Part shown: positions 1-8,667 of the stretch, piece by piece
Layout of the letters: each line of letters begins with the position of its first letter
Position numbering within the stretch: position 1 is the first letter of the stretch
From: Chitinophagales bacterium
Lineage (GTDB): Bacteria; Bacteroidota; Bacteroidia; Chitinophagales; LD1
DNA length: 45,416 bases
Reading direction: 5' to 3'
Assembly: GCA_016786765.1 (NCBI GenBank)
Contig: JAEUUZ010000058.1
Span: 1-45,416 of the forward strand
Notes under the pieces: model-generated
Database searches by the model: none
The model's input: the letters and a program-made list of their open reading frames with translations, nothing else
Told to the model about the DNA's origin: nothing
Translations under genes and position numbers: made by a program

Positions 1-140
1 CGTTTTACGATCCAAGTGGCAGAAAAGTGAGTGAACAAGCGTATACAAACACAGTTGATGTTAGTGCATTGGCAAGTGGAGTGTACCTTCTAGAACTCAA
101 GAGCGAAGAAGGAACAGTGCGAAGACGGTTTGTGCGCTAG
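1..140 (+). CDS. C-terminal end of a T9SS-secreted protein (partial)
   Basis: An open frame enters from the left edge (codons in phase from base 3) and ends at a TAG at 138-140. The 45 visible residues start FYDPSGRKVSE, continue with VDVSALASGVYLLEL and end RRRFVR. This is the usual type A T9SS C-terminal sorting domain (Por_Secre_tail): a beta-rich tail that directs cargo through the outer membrane and is then cleaved. Nothing can be said about the catalytic or binding part of the protein, which lies outside the window. Confidence 0.85.
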   Translation, partial: FYDPSGRKVSEQAYTNTVDVSALASGVYLLELKSEEGTVRRRFVR

Positions 141-276
141 GATGATTTGACGATGAGTGGATTTGGTGATTTGGTAATGCGAATTTTTATATCAGGTAAA
201 ATGTTTTTTCAAGTCCCTTCATTGGAGGGGTTTAGGGAGGTAATATTTTATGTATAATCTTTTACCTTAGCAACGA
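141..276. repeat. Intergenic low-complexity repeat and short G-rich element
   Basis: This gap has no gene. It begins with a run of GATTTG/GGTGAT-like words. The 18-bp string at 161-178 (ATTTGGTGATTTGGTAAT) recurs exactly at 38443-38460. At about 211-241 there is an element with CCCTTC-ATTGGAGGGG-TTTAGGGAGG character, in which CCCT and AGGG can pair. From memory, similar strings are common between genes in Bacteroidota. A weak -7 box, TACCTTAG (263-270, one mismatch to TAnnTTTG), precedes the next start codon. Confidence 0.5.
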
Positions 277-1185
277 ATGTCGGTATCCATTGCACATATT
301 ATCAATCCGGTAGGTGTATCGCCTGCGCATCCCTTGTTTGCTATTCAGCAGATAACGTTTGAAAGTATACGCAATGCAAAAGCATTTTCAGCACCGCGAA
401 ACATCGAAATTTGTTCCACACAATTTGAAGAGGATAGAAGTATCATTCCTTCCTTTATTACTGTTTTGCCCAATCTTACACGTTCTATATTAGACGAAAG
501 CAAATTCACCAAGCAACGCAAATTGCCTTTGGTAGCCGATATTTTGAATGCCTTGGGTCAACATTCCAAGGCCGATTATGTTGTGTTCACGAATATGGAT
601 ATTGGTTTGATGCCTTCGTTTTACGAATCGGTTTTTACGGAAATTGAAAACGGACACGATGCGATTCTCATTACACGAAGACGAATAGCTAATGCCTATC
701 ATTCGATCGATCAATTGCCCGCTATTTATGCTGATTTGGGTAAGCCCCATCCTGGCTATGATACGTTTGTGTTTAAACGTGAGTTGTTAGAAAAGTTCAT
801 TCTCGATAAAATTTGTGTAGGCATACCTTTTCTGGAAGTATCGCTGTTACATAATTTAGTGGCATTTGCTACAAATCTAAAACTGATCGATCGAGCACAT
901 TTGACCTTTCACATCGGCATGGAAGTAATGCCTCCGGTAGATGAAGAATACTATCTCCACAATCGGAAATGTTACGAGATGCAAATTCTCCCGAAACTCA
1001 AGCTATTGCTAACGAAAGAAAAATTTCCTTATGGTGATTTGTCGTTTTTTTCGCGTATGCTCAAGTGGGGTTTAAATCCTTGTTATCGAACATCACTAAT
1101 GTTGGAAATGGAAGGGATGAGTGCAAAACGAAAAGCGAAGTTTTTATTGGATGAGTTACGTTGGAAAATTTTGCAAGGCGGTTAG
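277..1185 (+). CDS. Putative GT-A-like glycosyltransferase, unknown acceptor
   Basis: The protein has 302 residues, no signal peptide and no membrane segment, so it is likely cytoplasmic. Around residues 99-110 a hydrophobic strand ends in FTNMDIGL. This looks like the metal-binding DxD-type strand of GT-A glycosyltransferases in its NxD form, with the nucleotide-binding half before it. A second protein here (6832-7905) has an equivalent CTNIDLLF strand. The C-terminal part is basic and aromatic, with no motif I recognise. The ATG at 277 follows a weak TACCTTAG promoter box. The stop lies 1 bp from the stop of the convergent acetyltransferase gene. The fold is inferred from one motif, so the assignment is tentative; it may simply be a conserved hypothetical of the surface-glycan region. 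Confidence 0.5.
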   Translation: MSVSIAHIINPVGVSPAHPLFAIQQITFESIRNAKAFSAPRNIEICSTQFEEDRSIIPSFITVLPNLTRSILDESKFTKQRKLPLVADILNALGQHSKADYVVFTNMDIGLMPSFYESVFTEIENGHDAILITRRRIANAYHSIDQLPAIYADLGKPHPGYDTFVFKRELLEKFILDKICVGIPFLEVSLLHNLVAFATNLKLIDRAHLTFHIGMEVMPPVDEEYYLHNRKCYEMQILPKLKLLLTKEKFPYGDLSFFSRMLKWGLNPCYRTSLMLEMEGMSAKRKAKFLLDELRWKILQGG

Positions 1186-1186
1186 T

Positions 1187-1795
1187 TCAATTGCCGATTT
1201 CCTGAAAATATTTCTCAAAGAATAAGCGCTCTGTGGGATCGCTGCGATCAAATTCAATAATCATTTTTTCGCTACCGGCTACTTTTCGCAATGCTGCTGT
1301 TTTTTTGATATAGTTTTCTTTGGTGAGTTCTAATAACAAGCCTTTGCCATCTTCCACTATTTCTTTCTGCTCGAAACCGAGTTGTTTGTTGTAATTGAGG
1401 GCGGCTTTATTGTCCACTTTCGTTTTTGCTTCGATGCTATCTAAAATGTTGTGATGGAAAAAAAAGTCGAGCATGGCCAACGAAGCCCGCACCGGTACAT
1501 CGGTTCCCCAATATTTTTCTTCAAAAATAAATAATCCTGCATCCGCTTTTTTAGCGTTGAAGTCAATATGAGATGTATTGATTAGTCCTACTTCTTGGCC
1601 ATTATATTCGATGATAAAAAAGTGGTTGAATTCGTTATTAACAGAGGCAAACCACTGCGCTTGCATTTCAGGAGTGATGCGTTGTGCAAAGAACATGTGG
1701 CGTTGAATTTTTTCATCGTTGCGCCAACTTCTCACCAACTCAATTTTTGCTTTGGTAAGTCGAATTAATTGTATGCCATAATGCGCAATAATCAC
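1187..1795 (-). CDS. GNAT family N-acetyltransferase (RimJ/PseH-like)
   Basis: The 202-residue protein begins with the usual GNAT strand and helix (IQLIRLTKAKIELVRSWRN, 8-26). It has a central FFIIEYNGQEVGLINTSHID region and a C-terminal part with DNKAALNYNKQLGFEQKE, the typical acetyl-CoA/helix-4 signature where a residue pairs with the LGF turn. Members of this type acetylate amino sugars (PseH-like), ribosomal proteins or small amines. The start is GTG at 1793-1795, chosen because it forms a GTGA overlap with the stop of the upstream glycosyltransferase, implying translational coupling. That coupling and the ACP/KAS III genes further upstream favour acetylation of an amino sugar or lipid head group, but the substrate is not shown by the sequence. 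Confidence 0.7.
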   Translation of the reverse strand: MIIAHYGIQLIRLTKAKIELVRSWRNDEKIQRHMFFAQRITPEMQAQWFASVNNEFNHFFIIEYNGQEVGLINTSHIDFNAKKADAGLFIFEEKYWGTDVPVRASLAMLDFFFHHNILDSIEAKTKVDNKAALNYNKQLGFEQKEIVEDGKGLLLELTKENYIKKTAALRKVAGSEKMIIEFDRSDPTERLFFEKYFQEIGN

Positions 1796-2715
1796 ACTTT
1801 CTCTTTTATAACGTACAATGGTTTTTCCGATTGCAGAATAAAAATACGATTCAAATATTCTCCAATTACGCCAATACAGAATAGGATTAAACCTGTTGAC
1901 ATGAAAATGGAAACAATCAACGATGTAAAGCCCAATTCAGCGCCATGTTCATACTTGTTGTAAATGAAATAAGCAATAATGCCCAAACAAACAATAAAGG
2001 CCAGCAAGCCAAAATAAGTAATGAGGCGCAACGGAAAATTGGTGTAATTGATAATTAGTTTTATTCCCATTTTGAGTAAGCTAAAAAAGGAATAGTTGGA
2101 CTTGCCTACCTCCCTGTTTTTGTGGCTTACGGTGATGTATTCCAAATGTTTTGCGTTCCAGCACAGTACTTCATCCACGAATAAAAACGGATGACGATAA
2201 TGAATCACTTTTTGTGCCAGTGAGTGGTGAATGAGTTTAAAGGAAGAACCTTCAGCCGGAAGCGATGCATACGACATTAATATTCGCGACAAGGTTTTAC
2301 TGCCTAAGTTACGAAAGAACGAATTTTGTTTCTTTTCGGGCATGCCATACACCATATCGGCATGGGTTGTTGAAGCACAATCCAGCAAAACTTGAATATC
2401 CTCCGGTAGGAATTGAAGATCATCGTCCATAGTGGCAATCCATTCGCCACTTGCATTGGCTAATCCGCACAAAATGGCTTTGTGTTGCCCCATGTTTTTA
2501 TGCAGCCGAACACCATGAATGGAAGGATAAATGTTTTTTAAGCGTTTGATTTCAGTCCAGCTTTGATCGGCACTTCCATCATCTACTAAAACCAATTCAT
2601 AATGCCATTGCGAAGCCTTACAATGAACATCTACTCTTTCGCATAAACTGGCAAGAGAAGCAGCGCTATTATAGACCGGTACAACAATAGAAATGAAGTG
2701 TTTTTTTTCTTCCAT
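1792..2715 (-). CDS. Membrane-anchored family 2 glycosyltransferase (GtrB/DPM1-like)
   Basis: The protein has 307 residues. The N-terminal GT2 domain shows VVPVYN (11-16), VDDGS (44-48) and TMDDDLQ (95-101), the nucleotide-sugar and metal-binding aspartates. Two membrane helices follow near the C-terminus (about 230-255 and 265-290), the arrangement of polyprenyl-phosphate glycosyltransferases such as GtrB, ArnC and DPM1. It therefore probably moves a sugar onto undecaprenyl phosphate at the inner membrane. It is third in the minus-strand operon ACP > KAS III > this gene > GNAT. It starts 39 bp after the KAS III stop and overlaps the GNAT start by 4 bp. The sugar and the final acceptor are unknown. 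Confidence 0.85.
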   Translation of the reverse strand: MEEKKHFISIVVPVYNSAASLASLCERVDVHCKASQWHYELVLVDDGSADQSWTEIKRLKNIYPSIHGVRLHKNMGQHKAILCGLANASGEWIATMDDDLQFLPEDIQVLLDCASTTHADMVYGMPEKKQNSFFRNLGSKTLSRILMSYASLPAEGSSFKLIHHSLAQKVIHYRHPFLFVDEVLCWNAKHLEYITVSHKNREVGKSNYSFFSLLKMGIKLIINYTNFPLRLITYFGLLAFIVCLGIIAYFIYNKYEHGAELGFTSLIVSIFMSTGLILFCIGVIGEYLNRIFILQSEKPLYVIKEKV

Positions 2716-2754
2716 CAGTCTAAAACTATAAATATTGCTGATGTCTGCAAAGTT

Positions 2755-3792
2755 TCAATAGGTCAGTATGGGCAATATATCAGCTTCATTGAGGTTGACA
2801 AGAGCCGATCCCCATGATAACCCAACACCAAAGCCACTCAATAAAACGTTTTGAGATTGAATTGGATAAGCGCAAAGGGTGAGCGGGATTGAAGCCGAAC
2901 TGGTATTGCCGTAATCGTATAAAGTGTATGGCACTTTTTCCTCAGGGAGTCCAATTTTTATTCGAACACGTTCGTTCATGAGTAGGTTGGCTTGATGAAA
3001 ATAGGCTTTGTCGATTTGATCCTTAGGCAAAGCACTGTATTCCAATAGTTGTGCTACATTGCCAGGAACTTCACGAAGGGCGAAGTTGAAAATTTTCATG
3101 CCATCGAGTTTCATGTGCAGGTTGTTTCTTACCTGGCCAATAGCAATCTCTTTATATAGCAATGAATCGGATACAAATGGATGTTTCATTCCGCCATCAC
3201 TGATAATAATATCGTCAAATTCTTTTCCATCGGTTTGCAAATGAAAATGCATTTGTTCTCCTTCTTTATATTCTAAAAGGGTTGCAGAGCCTGCATCAGA
3301 AAATAATGGCGCTACACTTTTGTCTTGCATGGAAATACAAGTTGATGAACAATCACCCACTAAAAGTAAGCCCTTAGCACCGGGCATGTTTTGCAGTAAT
3401 GCGCCAATAATAGACAATCCGTATACGTAACCTGAGCAACCTAGATTAATATCGAAAGCCATACAGTTTTTACTCAGTCCGAGTTTATCTTGTATGATAC
3501 AGGCTGTAAATGGAATAAGGTAATCAGGGGTTTGAGATACAAAAATTAAAACTTGAATGTCTTCTCGGTTCAGATTGTTGTTTGTTAATATTGCATTTGC
3601 TGCTTTTGTGCAAAGATCGGCTGCTGTAATTCCGCTTTCCACTATCCTTCTATAACGAATGCCAATGGTTTTGATGAATAGGTTTCGTTCTGTTTCATTA
3701 AGCAATTCAAACGATTGATTGTCTTCGGTTTGCGAAGGAACACAAGCAGCAACGCTTTTGATTTGAATATTTGAAACCGAAAATAGAGGCAT
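2755..3792 (-). CDS. 3-oxoacyl-ACP synthase III-like condensing enzyme
   Basis: The 345-residue thiolase-fold protein has the full KAS III triad: Cys119 in INLGCSGYVYG, His266 in YFHQANL and Asn296 in YGNTSSAS. It should condense an acyl-CoA or acyl-ACP starter with malonyl-ACP, or act as an acyltransferase. It is directly coupled to the acyl carrier protein gene: its ATG overlaps the ACP stop by one base (TAATG). This placement next to a dedicated ACP, a GT2 and a GNAT suggests a specialised pathway (for example an acyl group destined for a surface sugar) and not the housekeeping fabH. The chain length and product cannot be read from the sequence. Confidence 0.85.
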   Translation of the reverse strand: MPLFSVSNIQIKSVAACVPSQTEDNQSFELLNETERNLFIKTIGIRYRRIVESGITAADLCTKAANAILTNNNLNREDIQVLIFVSQTPDYLIPFTACIIQDKLGLSKNCMAFDINLGCSGYVYGLSIIGALLQNMPGAKGLLLVGDCSSTCISMQDKSVAPLFSDAGSATLLEYKEGEQMHFHLQTDGKEFDDIIISDGGMKHPFVSDSLLYKEIAIGQVRNNLHMKLDGMKIFNFALREVPGNVAQLLEYSALPKDQIDKAYFHQANLLMNERVRIKIGLPEEKVPYTLYDYGNTSSASIPLTLCAYPIQSQNVLLSGFGVGLSWGSALVNLNEADILPILTY

Positions 3793-4019
3793 TATTGAGT
3801 GGCAATGCAGTTAAATAAATCTTTCACCGTTTTTGATTCTCGTATGTTATCAGCAGTAAGCACTTTACCAAATTCTGCATCAATCATGGCAATAATAATA
3901 AGGGCCATCATTGAATTCCATTCTTCTAAATCTCTAAAAATAGTGTTTTCATTGATGCTATCGGCTGCTGTTTCGTTAAAGCAATCCTTGAAATTTTCGA
4001 TAAAAAGAGCTATTTCCAT
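3792..4019 (-). CDS. Acyl carrier protein (dedicated)
   Basis: This is a 75-residue acidic protein of normal ACP size. Ser36 in EEWNSMMAL sits at the phosphopantetheine attachment site. The usual DSL motif is changed to NSM, with a Trp before it, as in carrier proteins of surface-glycan or secondary pathways. The helix III region reads FGKVLTADNIRESKTVKDLF. It is the first gene of a minus-strand operon; the KAS III start overlaps its stop by one base. The upstream 121 bp is shared with the divergent TonB receptor gene and holds a CATATTTG (minus-strand reading), close to the TAnnTTTG -7 box, just before the start. Confidence 0.85.
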   Translation of the reverse strand: MEIALFIENFKDCFNETAADSINENTIFRDLEEWNSMMALIIIAMIDAEFGKVLTADNIRESKTVKDLFNCIATQ

Positions 4020-4140
4020 TCTTCAAATATGTACAAAAAAAACGTCCGTGTGGAATATGTTCTGCCAACAAACCCGCATGAATCTAGATATTTTTCTTTA
4101 TTTCGCACGGAAATTAATGCTGTTAACTGAAATTCTACCT

Positions 4141-6456
4141 ATGCGAAAACTTATATTTCTGTTCCTGTTCAGTCCGTTCTTCTTTCAATCGAATGCGCAA
4201 AAAGCTACAATTAAAGGAGTTGTGCGTGAAGCGGAAACACGAATTCCATTTCAAGATGCGAGTATTACGGAATTAGGGACTAACAATAAAGTGCTTTCTG
4301 ATGTATATGGTGTGTATACTATTCAGGTAGAACCGGGACAAGTTTCGCTAGTATTTCATTACACAGGTTACCGATCCGATACCGTTAATTATATACTAAC
4401 TGCCGGACAATTAAAGACAGATAATGTTTCGTTGAAAAGCACCGATAATGAATTGAATACTGTGGTTGTTAGTGCCGGAAAATCGGGCACTCGAATTCAA
4501 AAAGAATCGGTAACCATTGAGGTGTTTAAACCACGTGTAATTGAAAATAATAACATTACTAACGTACGAGATGTAATTAATAAGGTGCCGGGTGTTACAA
4601 CATTAGACGGCTCTGTGTCTATTCGTGGAGGTAGTGGTTATGCGTATGGCAGTGGAAGTCGTGTACAAATGGTTATTGATGACATGCCTTTAATTACTCC
4701 GGATCGAGGAGAGATTAAGTGGGAGTTTGTTCCATTAGAGAACGTGGCGCAAGTAGAGGTATTGAAAGGGGCATCGTCTGTACAGTACGGCTCTTCAGCA
4801 TTGAACGGGGTGATTCAAGTTACTACAGCGAATCCAACCGATTCACCTGAAGTTCGATTTTCCACTTATTTAGAGATTTTTGATAAGCCGAAAGTTAATT
4901 CATACATGTGGTGGAGAGGTGATTCGCTTTCTTTTTTAGATAAGCCACACAATGTTGGTGCATCTTTTAATTATCGTCAGCAATACAAAGATTTGCAATT
5001 TCAGTTTGGTGCAAACGTGCAAGAAATGCAAAGTCATTTGCGCAATGAATACGACAACCGAGCGCGAATAAGCACTAAATTACGTTACTTGCCGCATCGT
5101 TTTAAAAATCAACTTATACTTGGTTTGAGCGGATATGTGATGTGGCGAAAAAATGCTTTTCAGTTTTACTGGAAGGATCAAGCACGTGCTTATGAGGGTG
5201 CAGACGGGGTAACCATTTATGAAAATTACTTGTATGCAGCTGTTGACCCTAGTATCAGTTATCGAGATAAGCATAACAATCAGTATCGTTTATTAACGCG
5301 TTGGTTTCATCAATACAGTAACAACGATCCGCAGGGCAGACCGAAGACGCATTTTTTTAGTGCTGATTTTCAATATCGCCATGATTTCGGAAGAATAGCT
5401 CGTATTTTAGCCGGTGTAACAAACTTGTATTTTACGGTTGAAGACAACACATTAGGGGTACATAAAGGAAACCAAGGTGGCGGTTATTTACAAGGTGAAT
5501 TATTTTGGAAAGGACTAACCTTGAGTTTGGGTGGCCGATTGGAATATTTCCAATTGAATGGAGTTACAAACATGTCTCAACCTGTTGGTCGATTAGGGGT
5601 GAACTATCAGTTTAAAAAATACAACTATTTGCGATTTGGTGTAGGTATGGCTTACCGCTATGGAAGTATTGCCGAACGATTTGTATTGTATGATTTGGGT
5701 TACATTCATATTTTACCGAATCCTACTGTTAAACCTGAATCAGGTATCACCGTTGAATTAGGTTACAAGCGCAGCTTTACTTTGGGTAAGAATTGGAGAG
5801 GATATGCCGATGCATCTATTTTCTACAACGAATACAAGGATATGATTGAGTTTGTGTTTGATAGTGTTGATTTGCAGATAGGGCAACCATTGCAAGCGTT
5901 CTTCCGTTCGAAAAATATTACCCAAGCACGCATTATGGGTTGGGAGTTTTCAATAGTTGGAGAAGGTCACTTAGGTAAATATGTAGATATGAGTATTCAA
6001 GGAGGATACACTTATTTCTATGGATTAGATTTGAGTAGCCCTTATGCGCGAACAGATGCCGGTTTCTTCTTGAAAAACACCTTTACCAATTTTGTGAAAA
6101 CCGATTCATTGGATCGATTGCCCATGTTGAAATACAGAAATCGTCATCAATTTAAATTTGATGTTGACATTTTGTTCTTTAAACATTTACGCATTGGTTC
6201 TTCGGTAAACTATTACAGCTATATGGATAATATTGATAAGGTATTCTCTTTTGCAGTAAATGATTTGAAAACCTTTCGACAAAGCCGTTTGGGAAAAGGA
6301 GATTGGGTTTGGGATATGCGTTTTGGATATGATATAAACCGCAAAGTGAGTGTAAATTTCTTGATTAAAAATATCATGAACAATGATTACGCGATTCGAA
6401 TTGCGAAGCCAAATCCTCCACGCAGTTACACCATTCAAGTGAATTGTAAATTCTAA
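4141..6456 (+). CDS. TonB-dependent outer-membrane receptor with CarboxypepD_reg-like N-terminus
   Basis: The protein has 771 residues from the ATG at 4141. That start is chosen because a clean signal peptide follows (MRKLIFLFLFSPFFF... cleaved near SNAQ). The open frame extends further upstream to 3799, but that part runs antisense through the ACP gene. After the signal come a CarboxypepD_reg-like beta domain (KATIKGVVREAETRIPF and following), a plug domain (INKVPGVTTLDGSVSIRGG, then VEVLKGASSVQYGSSALNG) and a long beta-barrel ending in an aromatic residue (QVNCKF). It imports an unknown ligand using TonB energy. No SusD partner is adjacent, so a siderophore, cobalamin, metal or peptide ligand is more likely than a glycan. 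It is divergent from the ACP operon. Confidence 0.9.
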   Translation: MRKLIFLFLFSPFFFQSNAQKATIKGVVREAETRIPFQDASITELGTNNKVLSDVYGVYTIQVEPGQVSLVFHYTGYRSDTVNYILTAGQLKTDNVSLKSTDNELNTVVVSAGKSGTRIQKESVTIEVFKPRVIENNNITNVRDVINKVPGVTTLDGSVSIRGGSGYAYGSGSRVQMVIDDMPLITPDRGEIKWEFVPLENVAQVEVLKGASSVQYGSSALNGVIQVTTANPTDSPEVRFSTYLEIFDKPKVNSYMWWRGDSLSFLDKPHNVGASFNYRQQYKDLQFQFGANVQEMQSHLRNEYDNRARISTKLRYLPHRFKNQLILGLSGYVMWRKNAFQFYWKDQARAYEGADGVTIYENYLYAAVDPSISYRDKHNNQYRLLTRWFHQYSNNDPQGRPKTHFFSADFQYRHDFGRIARILAGVTNLYFTVEDNTLGVHKGNQGGGYLQGELFWKGLTLSLGGRLEYFQLNGVTNMSQPVGRLGVNYQFKKYNYLRFGVGMAYRYGSIAERFVLYDLGYIHILPNPTVKPESGITVELGYKRSFTLGKNWRGYADASIFYNEYKDMIEFVFDSVDLQIGQPLQAFFRSKNITQARIMGWEFSIVGEGHLGKYVDMSIQGGYTYFYGLDLSSPYARTDAGFFLKNTFTNFVKTDSLDRLPMLKYRNRHQFKFDVDILFFKHLRIGSSVNYYSYMDNIDKVFSFAVNDLKTFRQSRLGKGDWVWDMRFGYDINRKVSVNFLIKNIMNNDYAIRIAKPNPPRSYTIQVNCKF

Positions 6457-6497
6457 TAAAATAGTATTAGCTTAGGTATTCTAAATTTGCTTTTCTA

Positions 6498-6839
6498 ATG
6501 TATATCCGCTTTTTAGTCCTATGCTTTTTGTTCTTATTTTCCGGTGCTATTTTTGCGCAAAAGGGTGGTTACGCCTATATGCGCGTATGGGATTGTAATA
6601 GAAGTGTTTCTTCGGGTTCAGGATTTATGGATGCACAAATACTGATTACATACGAAACCGGTGAAACCGAAAAAATTGAATTGGAACCATTCAATGAAAA
6701 GAGTGAACCCGAAAATCTAAAGGTGATTACCGAAACCATCAATAAAATGCGCCAAAGAGGCTATACGCTTATATCCAATACAGCAACAGGTGAGCAAGGG
6801 AATATGGTGATGGACTATATATTCCTAAAGCCTAATTAA
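6498..6839 (+). CDS. Small exported protein of unknown function
   Basis: The 113-residue protein has a signal peptide (MYIRFLVLCFLFLFSGAIFAQ). The mature part is about 92 residues, beta-rich and acidic, and carries one Cys in RVWDCNRSV. I do not recognise a family. It lies 41 bp after the TonB receptor, on the same strand. A TAAATTTG at 6482-6489 matches the -7 consensus and may give it its own transcript, though no -33 box is well placed. Its last 8 bp overlap the 3' end of the convergent glycosyltransferase-like gene. A periplasmic partner of the receptor is possible but only inferred from position. Confidence 0.65.
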   Translation: MYIRFLVLCFLFLFSGAIFAQKGGYAYMRVWDCNRSVSSGSGFMDAQILITYETGETEKIELEPFNEKSEPENLKVITETINKMRQRGYTLISNTATGEQGNMVMDYIFLKPN

Positions 6840-7905
6840 ATCGGTATTCCTCGAATTGTTTATCGGCAAAGCCCCATGTGGGTTGATTGATGCCGTAGTT
6901 TGTTTTGTTGGTGATGATATATCGACCGGCACTGTGCATAGCGCCCCAATCCATTCCCGGTCGTTTCGATAAGAATTTTAATACTTGAAGCGGTTCCATA
7001 GAAGCCCAGCCTTCTTCGTGGTGAATATGGTATGTAGTGCATGGATAAGGTAAGATGATTTGCTCTATGCCTAATGCAATACAAGCATTGAGGGCCATCG
7101 AATCGATATGAATGGAATACAAATCCAGTTCCACATAACCTTCAATTTTTGCCCAATCTTCTTTCGACATTAATGTGAAATCGCCACATGCATTATAATC
7201 TAACTTCGAGATTTGATAATTCAAAGGATCTTTCCATTGGCGTAACGGACCGGCAATACTATTCAACATCTCGGGTAAATAGGGAATACGGAAAACCCAA
7301 TTCGGGAAGCCCACTAAATTCAGGTAACTGCTGTTGTACCCCCATTTTACAAGAATATTTTTTTTGCACCATTCGAGTTGTTGTTGCAATGGCCAAGCTT
7401 CATTGATGTCGCGGGGTACATCAGCTCGTGGTGCTCTATAATATGCGCCTTTTTGCAATTTGTTTTTCGCTAACCATTCAAAAAGTTCATCGGAAAAAAG
7501 TAAATCGATGTTTGTACATAATATAAACTCTCCCTCTGCTCTCCGAATACCCACATTCTTTGCGGTCATCTGAAAAAGCGGAATGGATGGAGCGTGTACA
7601 TATTGATCGTGAATTTCTTTCGGTACAATAATATACCGCAAGGAAAGTTTATCTCCTGGTTTGGGTTGTGGCAGTTCGTCTTTTAATAGTTGTCGATCTT
7701 TAGGCGGATTCCATTCCACCATAATCAACTCCGCATCAATATTGTATTTGTTGCATTGCGCAATAAGTCCGTTTACGAAAATTCGCATTCGTTTCGTCAT
7801 ATCTCCCCCATGATTATCATTTCTAGAGGTGGCAATTATGGATAAGTATTTTCCCACGGTGTTCGGTGCACTTTTGTGTAAGACAAAGCTAAATTTTCTC
7901 TTCAT
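6832..7905 (-). CDS. Family 2-like glycosyltransferase
   Basis: The protein has 357 residues from the ATG at 7905. A longer frame to 8145 exists but would run through the divergent methyltransferase gene. The N-terminus LSIIATSRNDNHGGD is a GT2 first strand and loop. EFILCTNIDLLFSDELF (127-143) is the second-aspartate strand in NxD form. Later come CGDFTLMSKEDW and SIHIDSMALN, which resemble acceptor-side motifs of GT-A enzymes. No membrane helix is seen, so it should be cytoplasmic. It is divergent from a methyltransferase gene with a 45-bp gap. It may act on the same surface glycan as the 277-1185 protein. The sugar is unknown. Confidence 0.65.
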   Translation of the reverse strand: MKRKFSFVLHKSAPNTVGKYLSIIATSRNDNHGGDMTKRMRIFVNGLIAQCNKYNIDAELIMVEWNPPKDRQLLKDELPQPKPGDKLSLRYIIVPKEIHDQYVHAPSIPLFQMTAKNVGIRRAEGEFILCTNIDLLFSDELFEWLAKNKLQKGAYYRAPRADVPRDINEAWPLQQQLEWCKKNILVKWGYNSSYLNLVGFPNWVFRIPYLPEMLNSIAGPLRQWKDPLNYQISKLDYNACGDFTLMSKEDWAKIEGYVELDLYSIHIDSMALNACIALGIEQIILPYPCTTYHIHHEEGWASMEPLQVLKFLSKRPGMDWGAMHSAGRYIITNKTNYGINQPTWGFADKQFEEYRFN

Positions 7906-7950
7906 TAAATTCCTCAATTCAAATAACAATGAATTATTATTTTGCACCTG

Positions 7951-8667
7951 ATGAATACAGAGAGCTCTTTTTTTGTGCAAAATAAATCGCGCTGGACAAT
8001 GTTGCCGGGAGGAAGAGATAGGGTGCGTATCGAGTCTTTGTTGCGTTATCCCGATTGGTTGCTGAAACTGCGTTATAAATGGTTTGCCAGATTTTGGGAA
8101 GCGGAGAGAGGTTGGGAGTATAAAAAGTACAGCGTTGTATTCCAAGGCAGAGATATACTTGAAATTGGTTCCGGCTTAGGTTATGATGGTATTAAATACT
8201 CGGCCAGCGCTACTTCATACACTTATGCCGAATTGAATTTGGTACAAGTCGATTTCCTGAAACGAATAACAGCCATTTACAATCGCACGAATATGGGGTT
8301 CGAGTATATGGAAGATCCCACTGCACATGTATTCCCTAAACAATACAGTGGTTTTTATGCGCATGGTGTTTTGCATCATGTGCCCTTTGATTTAGCTAAA
8401 CAAGAGTTCGAGAATATCGATAAATATTTAGCTCCGGGTGCGTATTGTGTTTTTTTGATGTATCCAAAAGAACGTTGGGTAGCAGCCGGAAGTCCTGATT
8501 TTAGTGCCTTTGGTAATTCAACCGATGGTGGTTGTCCATGGACAGAATACTACGATCTAGAGAAGATGCAACAATTGGTTGGATCGAAATACAAACTTGT
8601 TGATGTGTCTAAATGGGGACATCAATCGATAGAATTCGTGAATTACGAATTTGTAAAAGTAGTCTAG
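7951..8667 (+). CDS. Class I SAM-dependent methyltransferase
   Basis: The protein has 238 residues from the ATG at 7951; a TTG three codons earlier is the only alternative. Motif I is DILEIGSGLGYDG (68-80), the SAM-binding glycine loop, followed by an acidic YTYAELN that ends strand beta 2. A later GFYAHGVLHHVPFDLA resembles the motif IV/post-IV segment of small-molecule or sugar methyltransferases. It is divergent from a glycosyltransferase-like gene, which suggests a glycan or lipid substrate, but this is inference. Its 3' end overlaps the convergent dehydrogenase gene by 4 bp. Confidence 0.8.
   Translation: MNTESSFFVQNKSRWTMLPGGRDRVRIESLLRYPDWLLKLRYKWFARFWEAERGWEYKKYSVVFQGRDILEIGSGLGYDGIKYSASATSYTYAELNLVQVDFLKRITAIYNRTNMGFEYMEDPTAHVFPKQYSGFYAHGVLHHVPFDLAKQEFENIDKYLAPGAYCVFLMYPKERWVAAGSPDFSAFGNSTDGGCPWTEYYDLEKMQQLVGSKYKLVDVSKWGHQSIEFVNYEFVKVV

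Noticed and set aside
2755..4019. Housekeeping fabH-acpP pair
   Set aside because: The NSM in place of DSL motif in the ACP and the coupling to a GT2 and a GNAT point to a dedicated pathway. Other fatty-acid genes (fabD, fabG, plsX) are absent around it.
3799..4140. Upstream extension of the TonB receptor frame
   Set aside because: It is antisense to the ACP gene and precedes a clear signal peptide at 4141.
6832..8145. Longer N-terminus of the glycosyltransferase-like protein
   Set aside because: The 80 extra codons would overlap the divergent methyltransferase gene and lack a normal GT2 beginning; the ATG at 7905 fits.
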